DNA of 26,712 nt from an uncultured Gemmatimonadota bacterium (lineage in GTDB: Bacteria > Gemmatimonadota > Gemmatimonadetes > Gemmatimonadales > GWC2-71-9): positions 1 through 26,712 of the forward strand of contig CAMPKP010000030.1 of NCBI GenBank assembly GCA_946887295.1. Direction: 5' to 3'. The position numbers and the translations under genes are program-made. A model generated the notes under the pieces. That model saw only the letters and a program-made list of their open reading frames with translations, was not told the origin of the DNA and did no database searches. This document shows positions 15,461-23,685 of the stretch, piece after piece (the stretch's first letter is position 1; each line of letters starts with the position of its first letter).

Positions 15461-18189
15461 CGGCGCCGCTCGCTCCCCAATACGACCCATCCCAGATCGA
15501 GGCTTCCCTCTACGCCTGGTGGCGGGACCGCGGTCTGTTCGACCCCGACGTCGTCCAGCGGGCCCGCGGCGGCGCGCCGGGCGAGCCGTACGTGATCCAG
15601 ATGCCGCCGCCCAACGTCACGGCGGAGCTCCACGTCGGGCACGGTCTCAACAACACCGTCCAGGACGTCCTGATCCGCTTCGAGCGCATGCGCGGTCGGC
15701 GCGCGCTCTGGGTGCCGGGCACCGACCACGCGGGCATCGCCACCCAGAACGTGGTCGAGCGCCTGCTGGCGACGGAGGGCGCCACCCGATTCGATCTCGG
15801 CCGGGAGGCCTTCGTCCAGCGGGTCTGGGACTACGTGCGGCAGACCGGCGCCAGGATCCTCGATCAGCTCCAGGCCCTCGGCTGCTCCGCCGACTGGTCC
15901 CGCGCCTACTTCACGCTGGACGAGGCGCGCTCCCGGGCGGTGCGCGAGGTGTTCGTCCGACTGTTCGAAAAGGGCCTGATCTACCGCGGGTACTACATCA
16001 TCAACTGGTGCCCCCGCTGCCTCACCGCGCTCTCGAACGAGGAGGCGGAGAAGGAGGAAGTGGACGGGAAGATCTGGCACATCCGGTATCCGCTCGCTTC
16101 CGGCGACGGCCACATCACCGTGGCCACCACCCGGCCGGAGACGATGCTGGGCGACACCGCGGTCGCCGTGCACCCGGAGGACGAGCGCTATCGCCACCTG
16201 GTGAGCCAGGACGTCCTGCTCCCGATCGCCGAGCGCCGCATCCCGGTGGTGGCCGACGAGGCGGTGGACCCGGCCTTCGGCTCCGGCGCGGTCAAGGTCA
16301 CGCCGGCCCACGATCCGACCGACTTCGAGATCGGCCGGCGTCACGATCTGCCGGCGGTGGACGTGATGACGCCCGAGGCCCGGATGAGCCTCGCGGTCCC
16401 CGACCGATTCCAGGGGCTGGACCGGTACGAGGCCCGCAGGCGCGTCGTCGCCGAGCTCGAGTCGCTCGGACTCCTCGAGAAGGTGGAGGGCCACCGGCAC
16501 GCCGTGGGTCATTGCTATCGCTGCGGCACGGTGATCGAGCCGCGCCTCTCGGAGCAGTGGTTCGTTCGCATGGAGCCGCTCGCCCGGCCCGCGCTGGACC
16601 GCTACCGCGACGGCACCATCCGGTTCATTCCCGAGCGGCGGGGCGACGATTACGAGCGCTGGCTCGAGGGCATCCGTGACTGGTGCATATCGCGCCAGCT
16701 CTGGTGGGGCCACCGCATACCGGTGTGGTACTGTGAGGACGAGCGCTGCGGCCGGGTCAGCGTGAGTCGCACGGACCTCGCCGAGTGCCCGGGGTGCGGG
16801 GGCAGCGTGCGCCAGGACGAGGACGTGCTCGACACCTGGTTCTCGTCCTGGCTGGTGCCCTTCACCAGCCTGGGCTGGCCCGAGCCGACCGACGACCTCG
16901 CCACCTACTACCCGGGCCACACCCTGGTGTCCTCGCCCGACATCCTCTTCTTCTGGGTGGCGAGGATGATCATGTCGGGCCTGGAGTTCATGGGCGAGCC
17001 GCCGTTCACCCGCATCTATCTCCACGGCGTCGTGCGGGACACCCGGCACCGCAAGATGTCCAAGTCGCTGGGGAACGGGATCGATCCGCTCGAGGTGGTG
17101 GAGCGCTACGGGGCGGACGCGCTCCGCTATTCCCTCATCTCGGGCATGTCGGTCGGCACCGACCTCATTCTCGACCCGGACGACCTGGAATCCTCGTTCG
17201 CGCCCGGGCGCAACTTCGCGAACAAGCTGTGGAACGCCGGCCGCTTCATTCTCTCCAATCTCACGGAGCCGCCGCGCCCGCTGGCCGGTCCGTCCGCCCG
17301 GGTCGTCCGCCCCGAAGAGCTCGCGCTCGCCGACCGCTGGATCATCGCGCGCTGCGAGGTGACGGTGCGCGAGGCCACCGAGGCCTACGAGCGGTTCCGG
17401 CTCAACGAGGCCGCGGCCGCGGTCTACCGCTTCATCTGGAGCGACCTGGCGGACTGGTACATCGAGCAGATCAAGCCGCGCCTCTACGGCGATGTGCCCG
17501 GCGGCGACGTCGCCCGCGCCGTGGCGGCGCAGACCTTCGACGTGGCGCTGCGGCTGCTGCACCCGTTCATGCCGTTCATCACCGAGGCCCTCTGGCGGCG
17601 CTTTCCGGGGCGGCCGGCGGAGGCCTCGATCTCCATCGCGCCCTGGCCGCTCGCCGACGAGCGCGCGAAGGATCCGGAGGCGCTGCGCCAGTTCGGTCTG
17701 GTGCAGGAGCTGGTGGGAGCGATCCGGACCATCCGTGCCGAGTACGGGGTGCAGCCCGGGCACCCGGTTCGCGCCGTGGTCACGCGATCCGAGGCCGGGG
17801 ACGGGGCCATCGGGCGCGAGCTGGCCACCGTCACCCGGCTGGCCAAGGTCTCGGAGCTCTCGTTCGGCGAGCCGCGGGAGCGGGTGGGCGGGCACGCCGT
17901 GCTCTCCGACGGGACGGCCGTCTTCGTGCCGCTGGGCGACGCGATCGACGTGGAGCGCGAGTGCGGGCGGCTCCTCGCCGAAGCGGAGCGGCTGGGTCGG
18001 CTGGTGGAGGCGCAGGAGAGGAAGCTCGCCAACGGGCAGTTCGTCTCCCGGGCGCCCGCGGACGTGGTGCAGCGCGAGCGGGACAAGGCGATCACCTGGC
18101 GGGAGCAGCGCGAGGTACTGGTCAGGAAGCTGGAGCTGCTCGGCTGCGCGCCGGCCGAGCGGCTGGGCGCCGGGACGGCAGGCTCGTGA
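15457..18189 (+). CDS. valS: valine--tRNA ligase
   Basis: This 910-aa class I synthetase charges tRNA-Val. It begins with YDPSQIEASLYAWW, then the HIGH-type motif in PPNVTAELHVGHGLNNT (His59-Val-Gly-His62) and LWVPGTDHAGIATQ. The CP1 editing domain shows TTRPETMLGDTAVAVHPED and GSGAVKVTPAHDPTDFEIG. Cys-rich zinc knuckles follow (CYRCGTVIEP and CPGCGG), then KMSKSLGNGIDP (KMSKS at 533-537). The anticodon-binding domain and a C-terminal coiled-coil arm (about 845-905) complete the enzyme. The common PPPNVTGxLHMGH motif is slightly altered (Ala for Gly, Val for Met). The ATG at 15457 overlaps the BON gene stop, and the TGA at 18187 overlaps the next start (GTGA). Confidence 0.98.
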   Translation: MTAPLAPQYDPSQIEASLYAWWRDRGLFDPDVVQRARGGAPGEPYVIQMPPPNVTAELHVGHGLNNTVQDVLIRFERMRGRRALWVPGTDHAGIATQNVVERLLATEGATRFDLGREAFVQRVWDYVRQTGARILDQLQALGCSADWSRAYFTLDEARSRAVREVFVRLFEKGLIYRGYYIINWCPRCLTALSNEEAEKEEVDGKIWHIRYPLASGDGHITVATTRPETMLGDTAVAVHPEDERYRHLVSQDVLLPIAERRIPVVADEAVDPAFGSGAVKVTPAHDPTDFEIGRRHDLPAVDVMTPEARMSLAVPDRFQGLDRYEARRRVVAELESLGLLEKVEGHRHAVGHCYRCGTVIEPRLSEQWFVRMEPLARPALDRYRDGTIRFIPERRGDDYERWLEGIRDWCISRQLWWGHRIPVWYCEDERCGRVSVSRTDLAECPGCGGSVRQDEDVLDTWFSSWLVPFTSLGWPEPTDDLATYYPGHTLVSSPDILFFWVARMIMSGLEFMGEPPFTRIYLHGVVRDTRHRKMSKSLGNGIDPLEVVERYGADALRYSLISGMSVGTDLILDPDDLESSFAPGRNFANKLWNAGRFILSNLTEPPRPLAGPSARVVRPEELALADRWIIARCEVTVREATEAYERFRLNEAAAAVYRFIWSDLADWYIEQIKPRLYGDVPGGDVARAVAAQTFDVALRLLHPFMPFITEALWRRFPGRPAEASISIAPWPLADERAKDPEALRQFGLVQELVGAIRTIRAEYGVQPGHPVRAVVTRSEAGDGAIGRELATVTRLAKVSELSFGEPRERVGGHAVLSDGTAVFVPLGDAIDVERECGRLLAEAERLGRLVEAQERKLANGQFVSRAPADVVQRERDKAITWREQREVLVRKLELLGCAPAERLGAGTAGS

Positions 18190-19574
18190 AGCGGGCTCGG
18201 AGGAGGCGGTGCCGCGCCATGGCGGTGCCGGCACTGCTGCTCGCGTGCGCCCGCATGGAGCCGCCGCCGGGCGGGCCGCCCGACACCTCGCCGCCCCAGC
18301 TCGTCCGGACCATTCCCGACTCGTTCGCCATCGTGCCCGATTTCAGCGGCGACGTCGAGTTCGTCTTCGACGAAGTGATCTCCGAGGGATCCTCACCCAA
18401 CCAAGGCGCCGGCACCGGCGACCTCGAGAAGCTGATCCTGCTCTCGCCCTCCCGCGAGATCCCCAGAGTGCGCTGGAAGCGCAACCGCATCGCGGTGCGG
18501 CCGGACGAGGGATGGCAGCGCGACCGGATCTATCGGGTCGAGCTGCTCCCGGGTGTCACGGATCTACGGAGGAACCGCTCGAACCGCGGGGCCGTCGTCA
18601 CGTTCAGCACCGGCGCACCGGCGCCTACGACGACGTTTCGCGGCACGGTGGTGGACTGGAGCTCCAGCCGGCCCGTGCCCGCCGCGCTGGTCGTGGCCAC
18701 CAAGCTCCCCGACAGCCTGCCCTACCGCGGCCTCGCCGATTCGTCGGGTCAGTTCAGCCTGGGGCCGCTTCCGCCCGGCGAGTACCTGGTGAGCGGAGTG
18801 ATCGACCAGAACCAGAACCATCTGGCCGATCCTCGCGAGGCCTTCGACAGCGTGCGGGTGCCGCCCGGACGCGGCGATGCTCTCGAGCTCTGGGCCTTCG
18901 TCCACGACACCACACCCCCGCGGATCCGGACCGTGACGCCGATCGACAGCGCTTCGGCGGTGGTCGAGCTCACGCAGCCGCTCGATCCCCGCCAGCGGAT
19001 CCAGCTGTCCGCGGTGAGGGTCTCGATGCTCCCCGATTCCACCCCGGTGCGGATCGCCTCGGTCCTGCCGCGTCCGGTGGACGACAGCCTGCACGCGAAG
19101 CGGCCGGCGACGCCCGACTCGGCGGCGGCCGACAGCGCCGCTCGGCCGGAACAGCCCGCCGCCCCAGGGGCCCGTCCCGCCCGCCGCGCGGTGCTGGAGA
19201 AACTCAGCGGACGTCCGCCGCTCACCGACCAGCTGGTGATCCGGCCGGTGCAGCCGTGGCGACCCGGCGCGCGCTATGTGGTGGAGATCCGCGGCGTCCG
19301 TAATGTGACCGGCGTGGCCGGCGACGTCGTCGGGACCCTGGTGGTTCCGGAGCGCGCGGCGCGCGATTCGCTCGCCGCACCCGCCGACTCCCTCGAGACG
19401 GGCGCGGACACCACCCGCCGTGCCCGGGATTCCGTGCCCGCCAGACCGGCGCCCGCGAAACCGGCGCCGGCCAAACCGGCGCCCGCCAAGCCTGGTTTGA
19501 CCAAGCCCGCGCTGCCGAAGCCGCAGCGGACCAAACCCCAGCCGACCAAGCCGGCTCCGACCAAGCCCCGGTGA
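18186..19574 (+). CDS. Ig-like (Big_5/SbsA-type) domain lipoprotein
   Basis: This 462-aa protein has a short Arg-rich N-region and a lipobox LLAC with the lipidated Cys at 21, so it is probably an envelope lipoprotein. The body reads as a Big_5-like Ig domain (about 32-138, PDTSPPQLVRTIPDSFAIVP to GAVVTFSTG). Next comes a carboxypeptidase-regulatory-like beta sandwich (about 143-235, TFRGTVVDWSSSRPVPAALV, GQFSLGPLPPGEYLVSG). A second Ig-like region begins at TTPPRIRTVTPIDSASAVVE. The tail after about residue 400 is low complexity and ends in Lys-Pro repeats. The GTG at 18186 overlaps the valS stop, and its own TGA overlaps the selA GTG. The ligand and function are unknown. Confidence 0.8.
   Translation: MKRARRRRCRAMAVPALLLACARMEPPPGGPPDTSPPQLVRTIPDSFAIVPDFSGDVEFVFDEVISEGSSPNQGAGTGDLEKLILLSPSREIPRVRWKRNRIAVRPDEGWQRDRIYRVELLPGVTDLRRNRSNRGAVVTFSTGAPAPTTTFRGTVVDWSSSRPVPAALVVATKLPDSLPYRGLADSSGQFSLGPLPPGEYLVSGVIDQNQNHLADPREAFDSVRVPPGRGDALELWAFVHDTTPPRIRTVTPIDSASAVVELTQPLDPRQRIQLSAVRVSMLPDSTPVRIASVLPRPVDDSLHAKRPATPDSAAADSAARPEQPAAPGARPARRAVLEKLSGRPPLTDQLVIRPVQPWRPGARYVVEIRGVRNVTGVAGDVVGTLVVPERAARDSLAAPADSLETGADTTRRARDSVPARPAPAKPAPAKPAPAKPGLTKPALPKPQRTKPQPTKPAPTKPR
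19446..19490 (+). repeat. three 15-bp tandem repeats encoding PAPAK units
   Basis: Three consecutive 15-nt units close to CCGGCGCCCGCCAAA encode Pro-Ala-Pro-Ala-Lys. They are followed by degenerate units (T/L-K-P) up to the stop. They form the Lys-Pro tail of the Ig-like lipoprotein, possibly a cell-wall-spanning or flexible segment. Length variation by slippage is possible. Confidence 0.75.
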
Positions 19575-20929
19575 GCGATCCACGGCGCGAGCTGCCCTCG
19601 GTGGAGCGGCTGCTCCTCGAGCCGGAGATCCGCGAGCTCCTCGGGACCGCGCCGCGAGCCGCGGTGGTGGACGCGGTGCGGGAGTCCCTCGCCGCCGCGC
19701 GCTCGCGCCGAGCCGGTCCTCCCGAGAGCTGGGCCGCCGACGTGCGGGACCGGCTCGCTCAGCGCACCCGGCCGAGTCTCCGGCCGGTTCTCAATGCGAC
19801 CGGGGTGGTGCTGCACACCAATCTCGGCCGCGCCCCGCTGGCGCCCGCGGCGCTGGCCGCGATGGCGGCCGTCGCGGCGGGCTACAGCAATCTGGAGTTC
19901 GATCTCGACACCGGCACCCGCGGCAGTCGCGGCGATCACTGCCGGGAGCCGCTGCGCACGATCACGGGGGCGGAGGACGCGCTGGCGGTCAACAACGCGG
20001 CGGGCGCGTTGCTGCTCGCTCTGGGCGCGCTGGCCTCGGGCCGCGACGTGCTCATCTCGCGGGGCGAGCTGATCGAGATCGGCGGGTCCTTCCGGATTCC
20101 CGATATCCTGCTTCGGAGCGGCGCGGGGCTGCGGGAGGTCGGCACCACCAACCGGACCCACCTCGGCGACTACCGAAAGGCGCTCGACCGAGGCGTCGCG
20201 GCCGTCCTCACCGTGCACCGCTCCAACTTCGAGCAGCGGGGCTTCGTCGCCACGCCCGAGCCTGCGGCCCTGGCCGAGCTCTGCCGCGAGGCGGGCGTGC
20301 CCTACCTGTTCGACGTCGGCAGCGGCCTCATCGCCGACCTTTCGGCCTGGGGACTGCGGGGCGAGCCGCGGGTGACGGAAGCCCTGGCGGCGGGCGCCGA
20401 TCTGGTGCTCTTCAGCGGCGACAAACTGCTGGGCGGGCCCCAGGCCGGGTGCATCGTCGGGCGGCGGGCGGCCGTGGCGCTGTGCCGCGAGCATCCGGTG
20501 GCCCGGGCGGTGCGCGCCGACAAGATGACGCTGGCGGGTCTCGAGGCGACCCTCGCCCTCTATCGCGAGCCGGCCCATGCAATCGCGGCGATCCCGGTGC
20601 TTCGCATGCTCACCCTGAGCCCGCAGGAGCTCGAGCGCCGGGCCGGACGGCTCGCGGCCGCCTGTCCCGCGACCCTTGGACCCAGGCTCGAGCCGGGCCG
20701 GTCGGCCGTGGGCGGCGGCTCCTTCCCCGGCGCGGATCTGCCTTCGACGCTGGTCTCCCTGGATGCCGGCGGACTGGGTCCCGACGGCCTCGCGCTCCGC
20801 CTCCGGCTCGGCGACCCCGCCGTCGTCGCGAGGGTGGGCGGCGGCCGGGTGTTGCTCGACCCGCGCACGCTGCCTGAGGAAAGCTTCACGGCGGTCGGTG
20901 CCGCGTTGGTGGAGGCGCTGCGCGAGTGA
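19571..20929 (+). CDS. selA: L-seryl-tRNA(Sec) selenium transferase
   Basis: This 452-aa PLP enzyme converts Ser-tRNA(Sec) to Sec-tRNA(Sec) using selenophosphate. The N-terminal helical domain (LPSVERLLLEPEI) is followed by VLNATGVVLHTNLGRAPL, NLEFDLDTGTRGSRGDHCR, NNAAGALLLAL, SRGELIEIGGSFRIPDI and GTTNRTHLGDY. The PLP lysine is in LFSGDKLLGGPQAG (Lys285), and the C-terminal lobe includes RALRADKMTL-like VRADKMTLAGLEATL. All key elements are intact, so the gene looks functional. The GTG at 19571 overlaps the lipoprotein stop (GTGA), and its TGA overlaps the gmhB GTG. selB, selC and selD are not in this window, and selA sits between envelope-related genes rather than in a selAB pair. Confidence 0.96.
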   Translation: MSDPRRELPSVERLLLEPEIRELLGTAPRAAVVDAVRESLAAARSRRAGPPESWAADVRDRLAQRTRPSLRPVLNATGVVLHTNLGRAPLAPAALAAMAAVAAGYSNLEFDLDTGTRGSRGDHCREPLRTITGAEDALAVNNAAGALLLALGALASGRDVLISRGELIEIGGSFRIPDILLRSGAGLREVGTTNRTHLGDYRKALDRGVAAVLTVHRSNFEQRGFVATPEPAALAELCREAGVPYLFDVGSGLIADLSAWGLRGEPRVTEALAAGADLVLFSGDKLLGGPQAGCIVGRRAAVALCREHPVARAVRADKMTLAGLEATLALYREPAHAIAAIPVLRMLTLSPQELERRAGRLAAACPATLGPRLEPGRSAVGGGSFPGADLPSTLVSLDAGGLGPDGLALRLRLGDPAVVARVGGGRVLLDPRTLPEESFTAVGAALVEALRE

Positions 20930-21465
20930 GCGGTAGGCAGGCGGTCTTCCTCGATAGGGACGGCACCATCATCGAAGACGCCGGCTATCTCGCCGACCCC
21001 TCGGCGGTGCGGCTCCTGCGCGGCGCGGCGCAAGCGATCGCACGTTTCAACCGCGCCGGCATTCCGGTGATCGTGGCGACCAACCAGTCGGGGATCGCCC
21101 GCGGGCTGCTCGACGAACAGGCCTACGCCGCCACGGCCGCGCGGCTGGACGTGCTGCTGGCCGCCGGCGGGGCACGGCTGGACGGACATTATCACTGCCC
21201 GCACCACCCCGACTTCACCGGACCCTGCGAATGCCGGAAGCCCGGTGTTCTGCTTTACCAGCGCGCCGCAGCGGACCACGGGCTTCATCTGGCCCGCAGC
21301 TGGTGGATCGGCGATCGCCTGCGCGACGTGCTGCCGGCCGAGCGGTTCGGCGGACGGGGTGTGCTCATCGGATCCGCTCCGGCGAACGAGCTGACCGACG
21401 CCGCTGCCGGGCGCTTTCCCGTGGTCCGCGACCTCGCGGCGGCCGCGGATATGATCGTGCCGTGA
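20926..21465 (+). CDS. gmhB: HAD-IIIA phosphatase, D-glycero-D-manno-heptose 1,7-bisphosphate 7-phosphatase type
   Basis: This 179-aa HAD-superfamily phosphatase carries motif I FLDRDGT (nucleophile Asp10, acid/base Asp12), motif II ATNQSGIARG, the zinc-binding loop CPHHPDFTGPCECRKPG (Cys91, His93, Cys101, Cys103, with Lys105) and motif III WWIGDRLRD (Asp130). The zinc loop separates GmhB from histidinol-phosphatase only partly, since both carry it. The length and the absence of a fused IGPD domain favour GmhB, which removes the 7-phosphate during ADP-heptose synthesis for lipopolysaccharide or S-layer glycans. The GTG at 20926 overlaps the selA stop. No other heptose gene is in the window. 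Confidence 0.88.
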   Translation: MSGRQAVFLDRDGTIIEDAGYLADPSAVRLLRGAAQAIARFNRAGIPVIVATNQSGIARGLLDEQAYAATAARLDVLLAAGGARLDGHYHCPHHPDFTGPCECRKPGVLLYQRAAADHGLHLARSWWIGDRLRDVLPAERFGGRGVLIGSAPANELTDAAAGRFPVVRDLAAAADMIVP

Positions 21466-21480
21466 CAGACCTTGCACGCT

Positions 21481-21503
21481 GCGGCAGGCCGCTGCCCTGC
21501 CGC
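21481..21503 (+). terminator. GC-rich hairpin after gmhB, weak terminator candidate
   Basis: Perfect 7-bp arms GCGGCAG (21481-21487) and CTGCCGC (21497-21503) surround a 9-nt loop, 16 nt after the gmhB stop. No T run follows. The position between two transcription units and before a promoter-like TAGCTT supports a terminator, but only weakly. Confidence 0.35.
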
Positions 21504-21515
21504 CTCGGTCCCGAT

Positions 21516-21521
21516 TAGCTT
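21516..21521 (+). promoter_or_regulatory. candidate -10 element (TAGCTT) of purN, possibly leaderless
   Basis: GATTAGCTT stands out in a GC-rich spacer. TAGCTT ends 8 nt before the first purN ATG (21530), about the distance from a -10 box to the transcription start. There is no Shine-Dalgarno sequence in the intervening TCTCCCCCC-type stretch. This fits a leaderless purN mRNA. Confidence 0.42.
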
Positions 21522-21529
21522 CTCCCCCC

Positions 21530-22135
21530 ATGCCAATGCACGTGGCCGTGGCCGTCTCGGGTCGCGGGAGTAATCTCGAGGCGTTGCTGCGAGCGCTGGG
21601 GCCTGAGGGGCCGGCGCGCGTGGTGCTGGTGCTGAGCGACCGGCCGGACGCGCCGGCGCTCGAGCGGGCCGCGGAACGCGGCCTCCCCTGCGTCGCCCTG
21701 CAGGATCCGTCGGACGCGCGGGAGTGGCTCGCGGCGCTGCAGCGGCACGCGGTGGACCTGGTCGTCCTGGCGGGCTACCTCAAGCTGGTACCTCCGGACG
21801 TGATCGCGGGATACCGCGGGCGCATCATCAACGTCCACCCCGCCCTGCTCCCCTCGTTCGGCGGCAAGGGCATGTACGGCCGCCGGGTGCACGAGGCGGT
21901 CCTGGCGAGCGGCGCGAGGGAGAGCGGCGCGACCGTCCATCTGGTGGACGAGGTCTACGACCGCGGCGCGATTCTCGGCCAGGCGCGGGTGCCGGTTCTC
22001 GCGGGGGACACACCCGAGCGGCTGGCCGCACGCGTGCTCGAGGCGGAGCACCGGCTGCTGCCGGCGGCCGTGCTCGCCGCCGCCGCGGCCGGACACCCGG
22101 TACCGGTTCACGAACCTGTGGAGTCGCATCAGTGA
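21530..22135 (+). CDS. purN: phosphoribosylglycinamide formyltransferase
   Basis: This 201-aa GAR transformylase transfers the formyl group of 10-formyl-tetrahydrofolate to GAR in purine synthesis. It shows the N-terminal VAVAVSGRGSNLEALL, LAGYLKLVPP, the catalytic Asn101 and His103 in IINVHPALLPSFGGKGMYG, and the catalytic Asp140 in GATVHLVDEVYDRGAIL. The length is typical. Two ATG codons (21530 and 21536) are possible starts. The first fits a leaderless transcript from the TAGCTT element, and no Shine-Dalgarno sequence helps decide. purH follows 10 nt after the stop, forming a two-step purine unit. Confidence 0.96.
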   Translation: MPMHVAVAVSGRGSNLEALLRALGPEGPARVVLVLSDRPDAPALERAAERGLPCVALQDPSDAREWLAALQRHAVDLVVLAGYLKLVPPDVIAGYRGRIINVHPALLPSFGGKGMYGRRVHEAVLASGARESGATVHLVDEVYDRGAILGQARVPVLAGDTPERLAARVLEAEHRLLPAAVLAAAAAGHPVPVHEPVESHQ

Positions 22136-22145
22136 GAGCTCGTTC

Positions 22146-23675
22146 ATGCCTCGCGCGCTGATCTCGGTCAGCGACAAGCGCGGGATCGTCCCCTTCGCGC
22201 AGGGCCTGGTCCAGCTCGGCTGGGAGATCGTCTCCACCGGCGGGACGGCGGCGACGCTCCGCGCTGCGGGGGTGGATGTCATCTCCGTTGACGAGGTCAC
22301 CGGCTTCCCCGAGCTGCTGGACGGCAGGGTGAAGACCCTGCATCCGGCGGTCCACGGGGCCCTGCTCGCGCGGCGCGATCTGCCGGAGCATCTCGCGGCG
22401 CTCGCGGAGCGCGGAATCGCCCCGATCGATCTCGTGGCGGTCAATCTCTACCCGTTTCAGATGACCATCTCGCGCCCCGGCGTGGCCTTCGAGGACGCGG
22501 TGGAGAACATCGACATCGGCGGGCCCTCGATGCTCCGCTCGGCGGCGAAGAACCACGAGTTTGTCCTGCCGGTGGTGGACCCTACCGACTACCCCAAGGT
22601 CCTGGACCTGCTGCGCCGGGGAGCCGTGGACCTGACGGTCCGGCGCGAGTTCGCCGCCAAGGTCTTCGCCCACACCGCCGATTACGACGCTGCGATCACC
22701 GGGTACCTCACGCCGCGGGAAGAGGGGCTGCCCCAGCGGCTCAGCCTCGGCATCGAGCGCCTCCAGACGCTGCGCTACGGGGAGAACCCGGCCCAGCGCG
22801 CCGCGCTCTACGTGACCGAGGAGCCGCGGGGCATGCGGGACCTCGCCCAGCGCCAGGGGAAGGAGCTCTCCTTCAACAACCTGCTCGATCTCGACGCGGG
22901 GATGTCGGCGGTGGCGGCCTGGACCAATCGGCCCGCGTGCTGCGTCATCAAGCACACCACGCCCTGCGGGATCGCGGTCGCTCCCTCCGCGGCGGAGGCG
23001 TTCCGCAAGGCGCGCTCGACCGATCCGGTCTCGGCGTTCGGCTCGGTGATCGCGTTCAACACCGTGGTGGACCGCGCCACCGCGCAGGCGATGAGCGATC
23101 TCTTCGTGGAGGTCGTCGTCGCACCGTCGTTCCACGACGAGGCGATGGCCGTGTTCGCGGCCAAGAAGCAGCTCCGCGTGGTCGAGTTGCCGGTCAGTCG
23201 CGGGGCGGGCACGCTGGATTTCAAGCGGGTGCGCGGCGGGTTCCTGGTCCAGGAGCAGTTCGAGTTCGACGCCTCGGACCAGAGCTGGACCATCGCCACC
23301 GACCGCCAACCCACCGAGCGGGAGTGGAACGACCTCCGGTTCGCCTGGGCCGCCGTCGCGGCGGTGAAGTCGAACGCGATCCTGCTGGCGCGGGACGAGA
23401 TGGCCATCGGCATAGGCGCCGGCCAGACCAGCCGGGTGGACAGCGCCTTCCTCGCGGTCCACAAGGCCCGCACGCTGGGACACGACCCCGCCGGCAGCGT
23501 GCTCGCGTCCGACGCCTTCTTCCCCTTCGCGGACGGGGTCGAGCAGGCCGCCTCCGCCGGCGTCAGCGCGATCATCCAGCCCGGCGGATCGGTGCGCGAC
23601 GCCGAAGTGATCGAGGCGGCCAACCGCCACGGCATGGCCATGGTGATGACCGGCCGCCGCCAGTTCCGCCACTGA
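22146..23675 (+). CDS. purH: bifunctional AICAR formyltransferase / IMP cyclohydrolase
   Basis: This 509-aa enzyme catalyses the last two steps to IMP. The N-terminal MGS-like IMP cyclohydrolase domain (about 1-145) shows ALISVSDKRGIVPFAQGL, STGGTAATLRAAG, LDGRVKTLHPAVHG and ENIDIGGPSMLRSAAKN. The AICAR transformylase part shows LRYGENPAQRAALY, GKELSFNNLLDLD, the catalytic Lys269-His270 in CVIKHTTPCGIA, KSNAILLARD and the C-terminal DAFFPFADGVEQAASAGV. In the family the RYGENP motif is usually followed by His-Gln; here it is Ala-Gln, a small deviation. The ATG at 22146 lies 10 nt after purN with a purine-rich GTGAGAG upstream. The gene is complete. Confidence 0.98.
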   Translation: MPRALISVSDKRGIVPFAQGLVQLGWEIVSTGGTAATLRAAGVDVISVDEVTGFPELLDGRVKTLHPAVHGALLARRDLPEHLAALAERGIAPIDLVAVNLYPFQMTISRPGVAFEDAVENIDIGGPSMLRSAAKNHEFVLPVVDPTDYPKVLDLLRRGAVDLTVRREFAAKVFAHTADYDAAITGYLTPREEGLPQRLSLGIERLQTLRYGENPAQRAALYVTEEPRGMRDLAQRQGKELSFNNLLDLDAGMSAVAAWTNRPACCVIKHTTPCGIAVAPSAAEAFRKARSTDPVSAFGSVIAFNTVVDRATAQAMSDLFVEVVVAPSFHDEAMAVFAAKKQLRVVELPVSRGAGTLDFKRVRGGFLVQEQFEFDASDQSWTIATDRQPTEREWNDLRFAWAAVAAVKSNAILLARDEMAIGIGAGQTSRVDSAFLAVHKARTLGHDPAGSVLASDAFFPFADGVEQAASAGVSAIIQPGGSVRDAEVIEAANRHGMAMVMTGRRQFRH

Positions 23676-23685
23676 CCCGGACCCC

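Noticed and set aside
14983..18234. Open frame of 1083 codons antisense to valS
   Set aside because: It is a shadow of valS: high GC removes stop codons on the opposite strand, the product is rich in Arg, His, Gly and Pro with no recognisable domain, and valS is complete with all motifs.
19571..20929. A possible selenoprotein gene close to selA
   Set aside because: Every gene in the window reads to a normal stop with a complete family length, apart from thiL. The thiL break is explained by missing sequence rather than an in-frame TGA.
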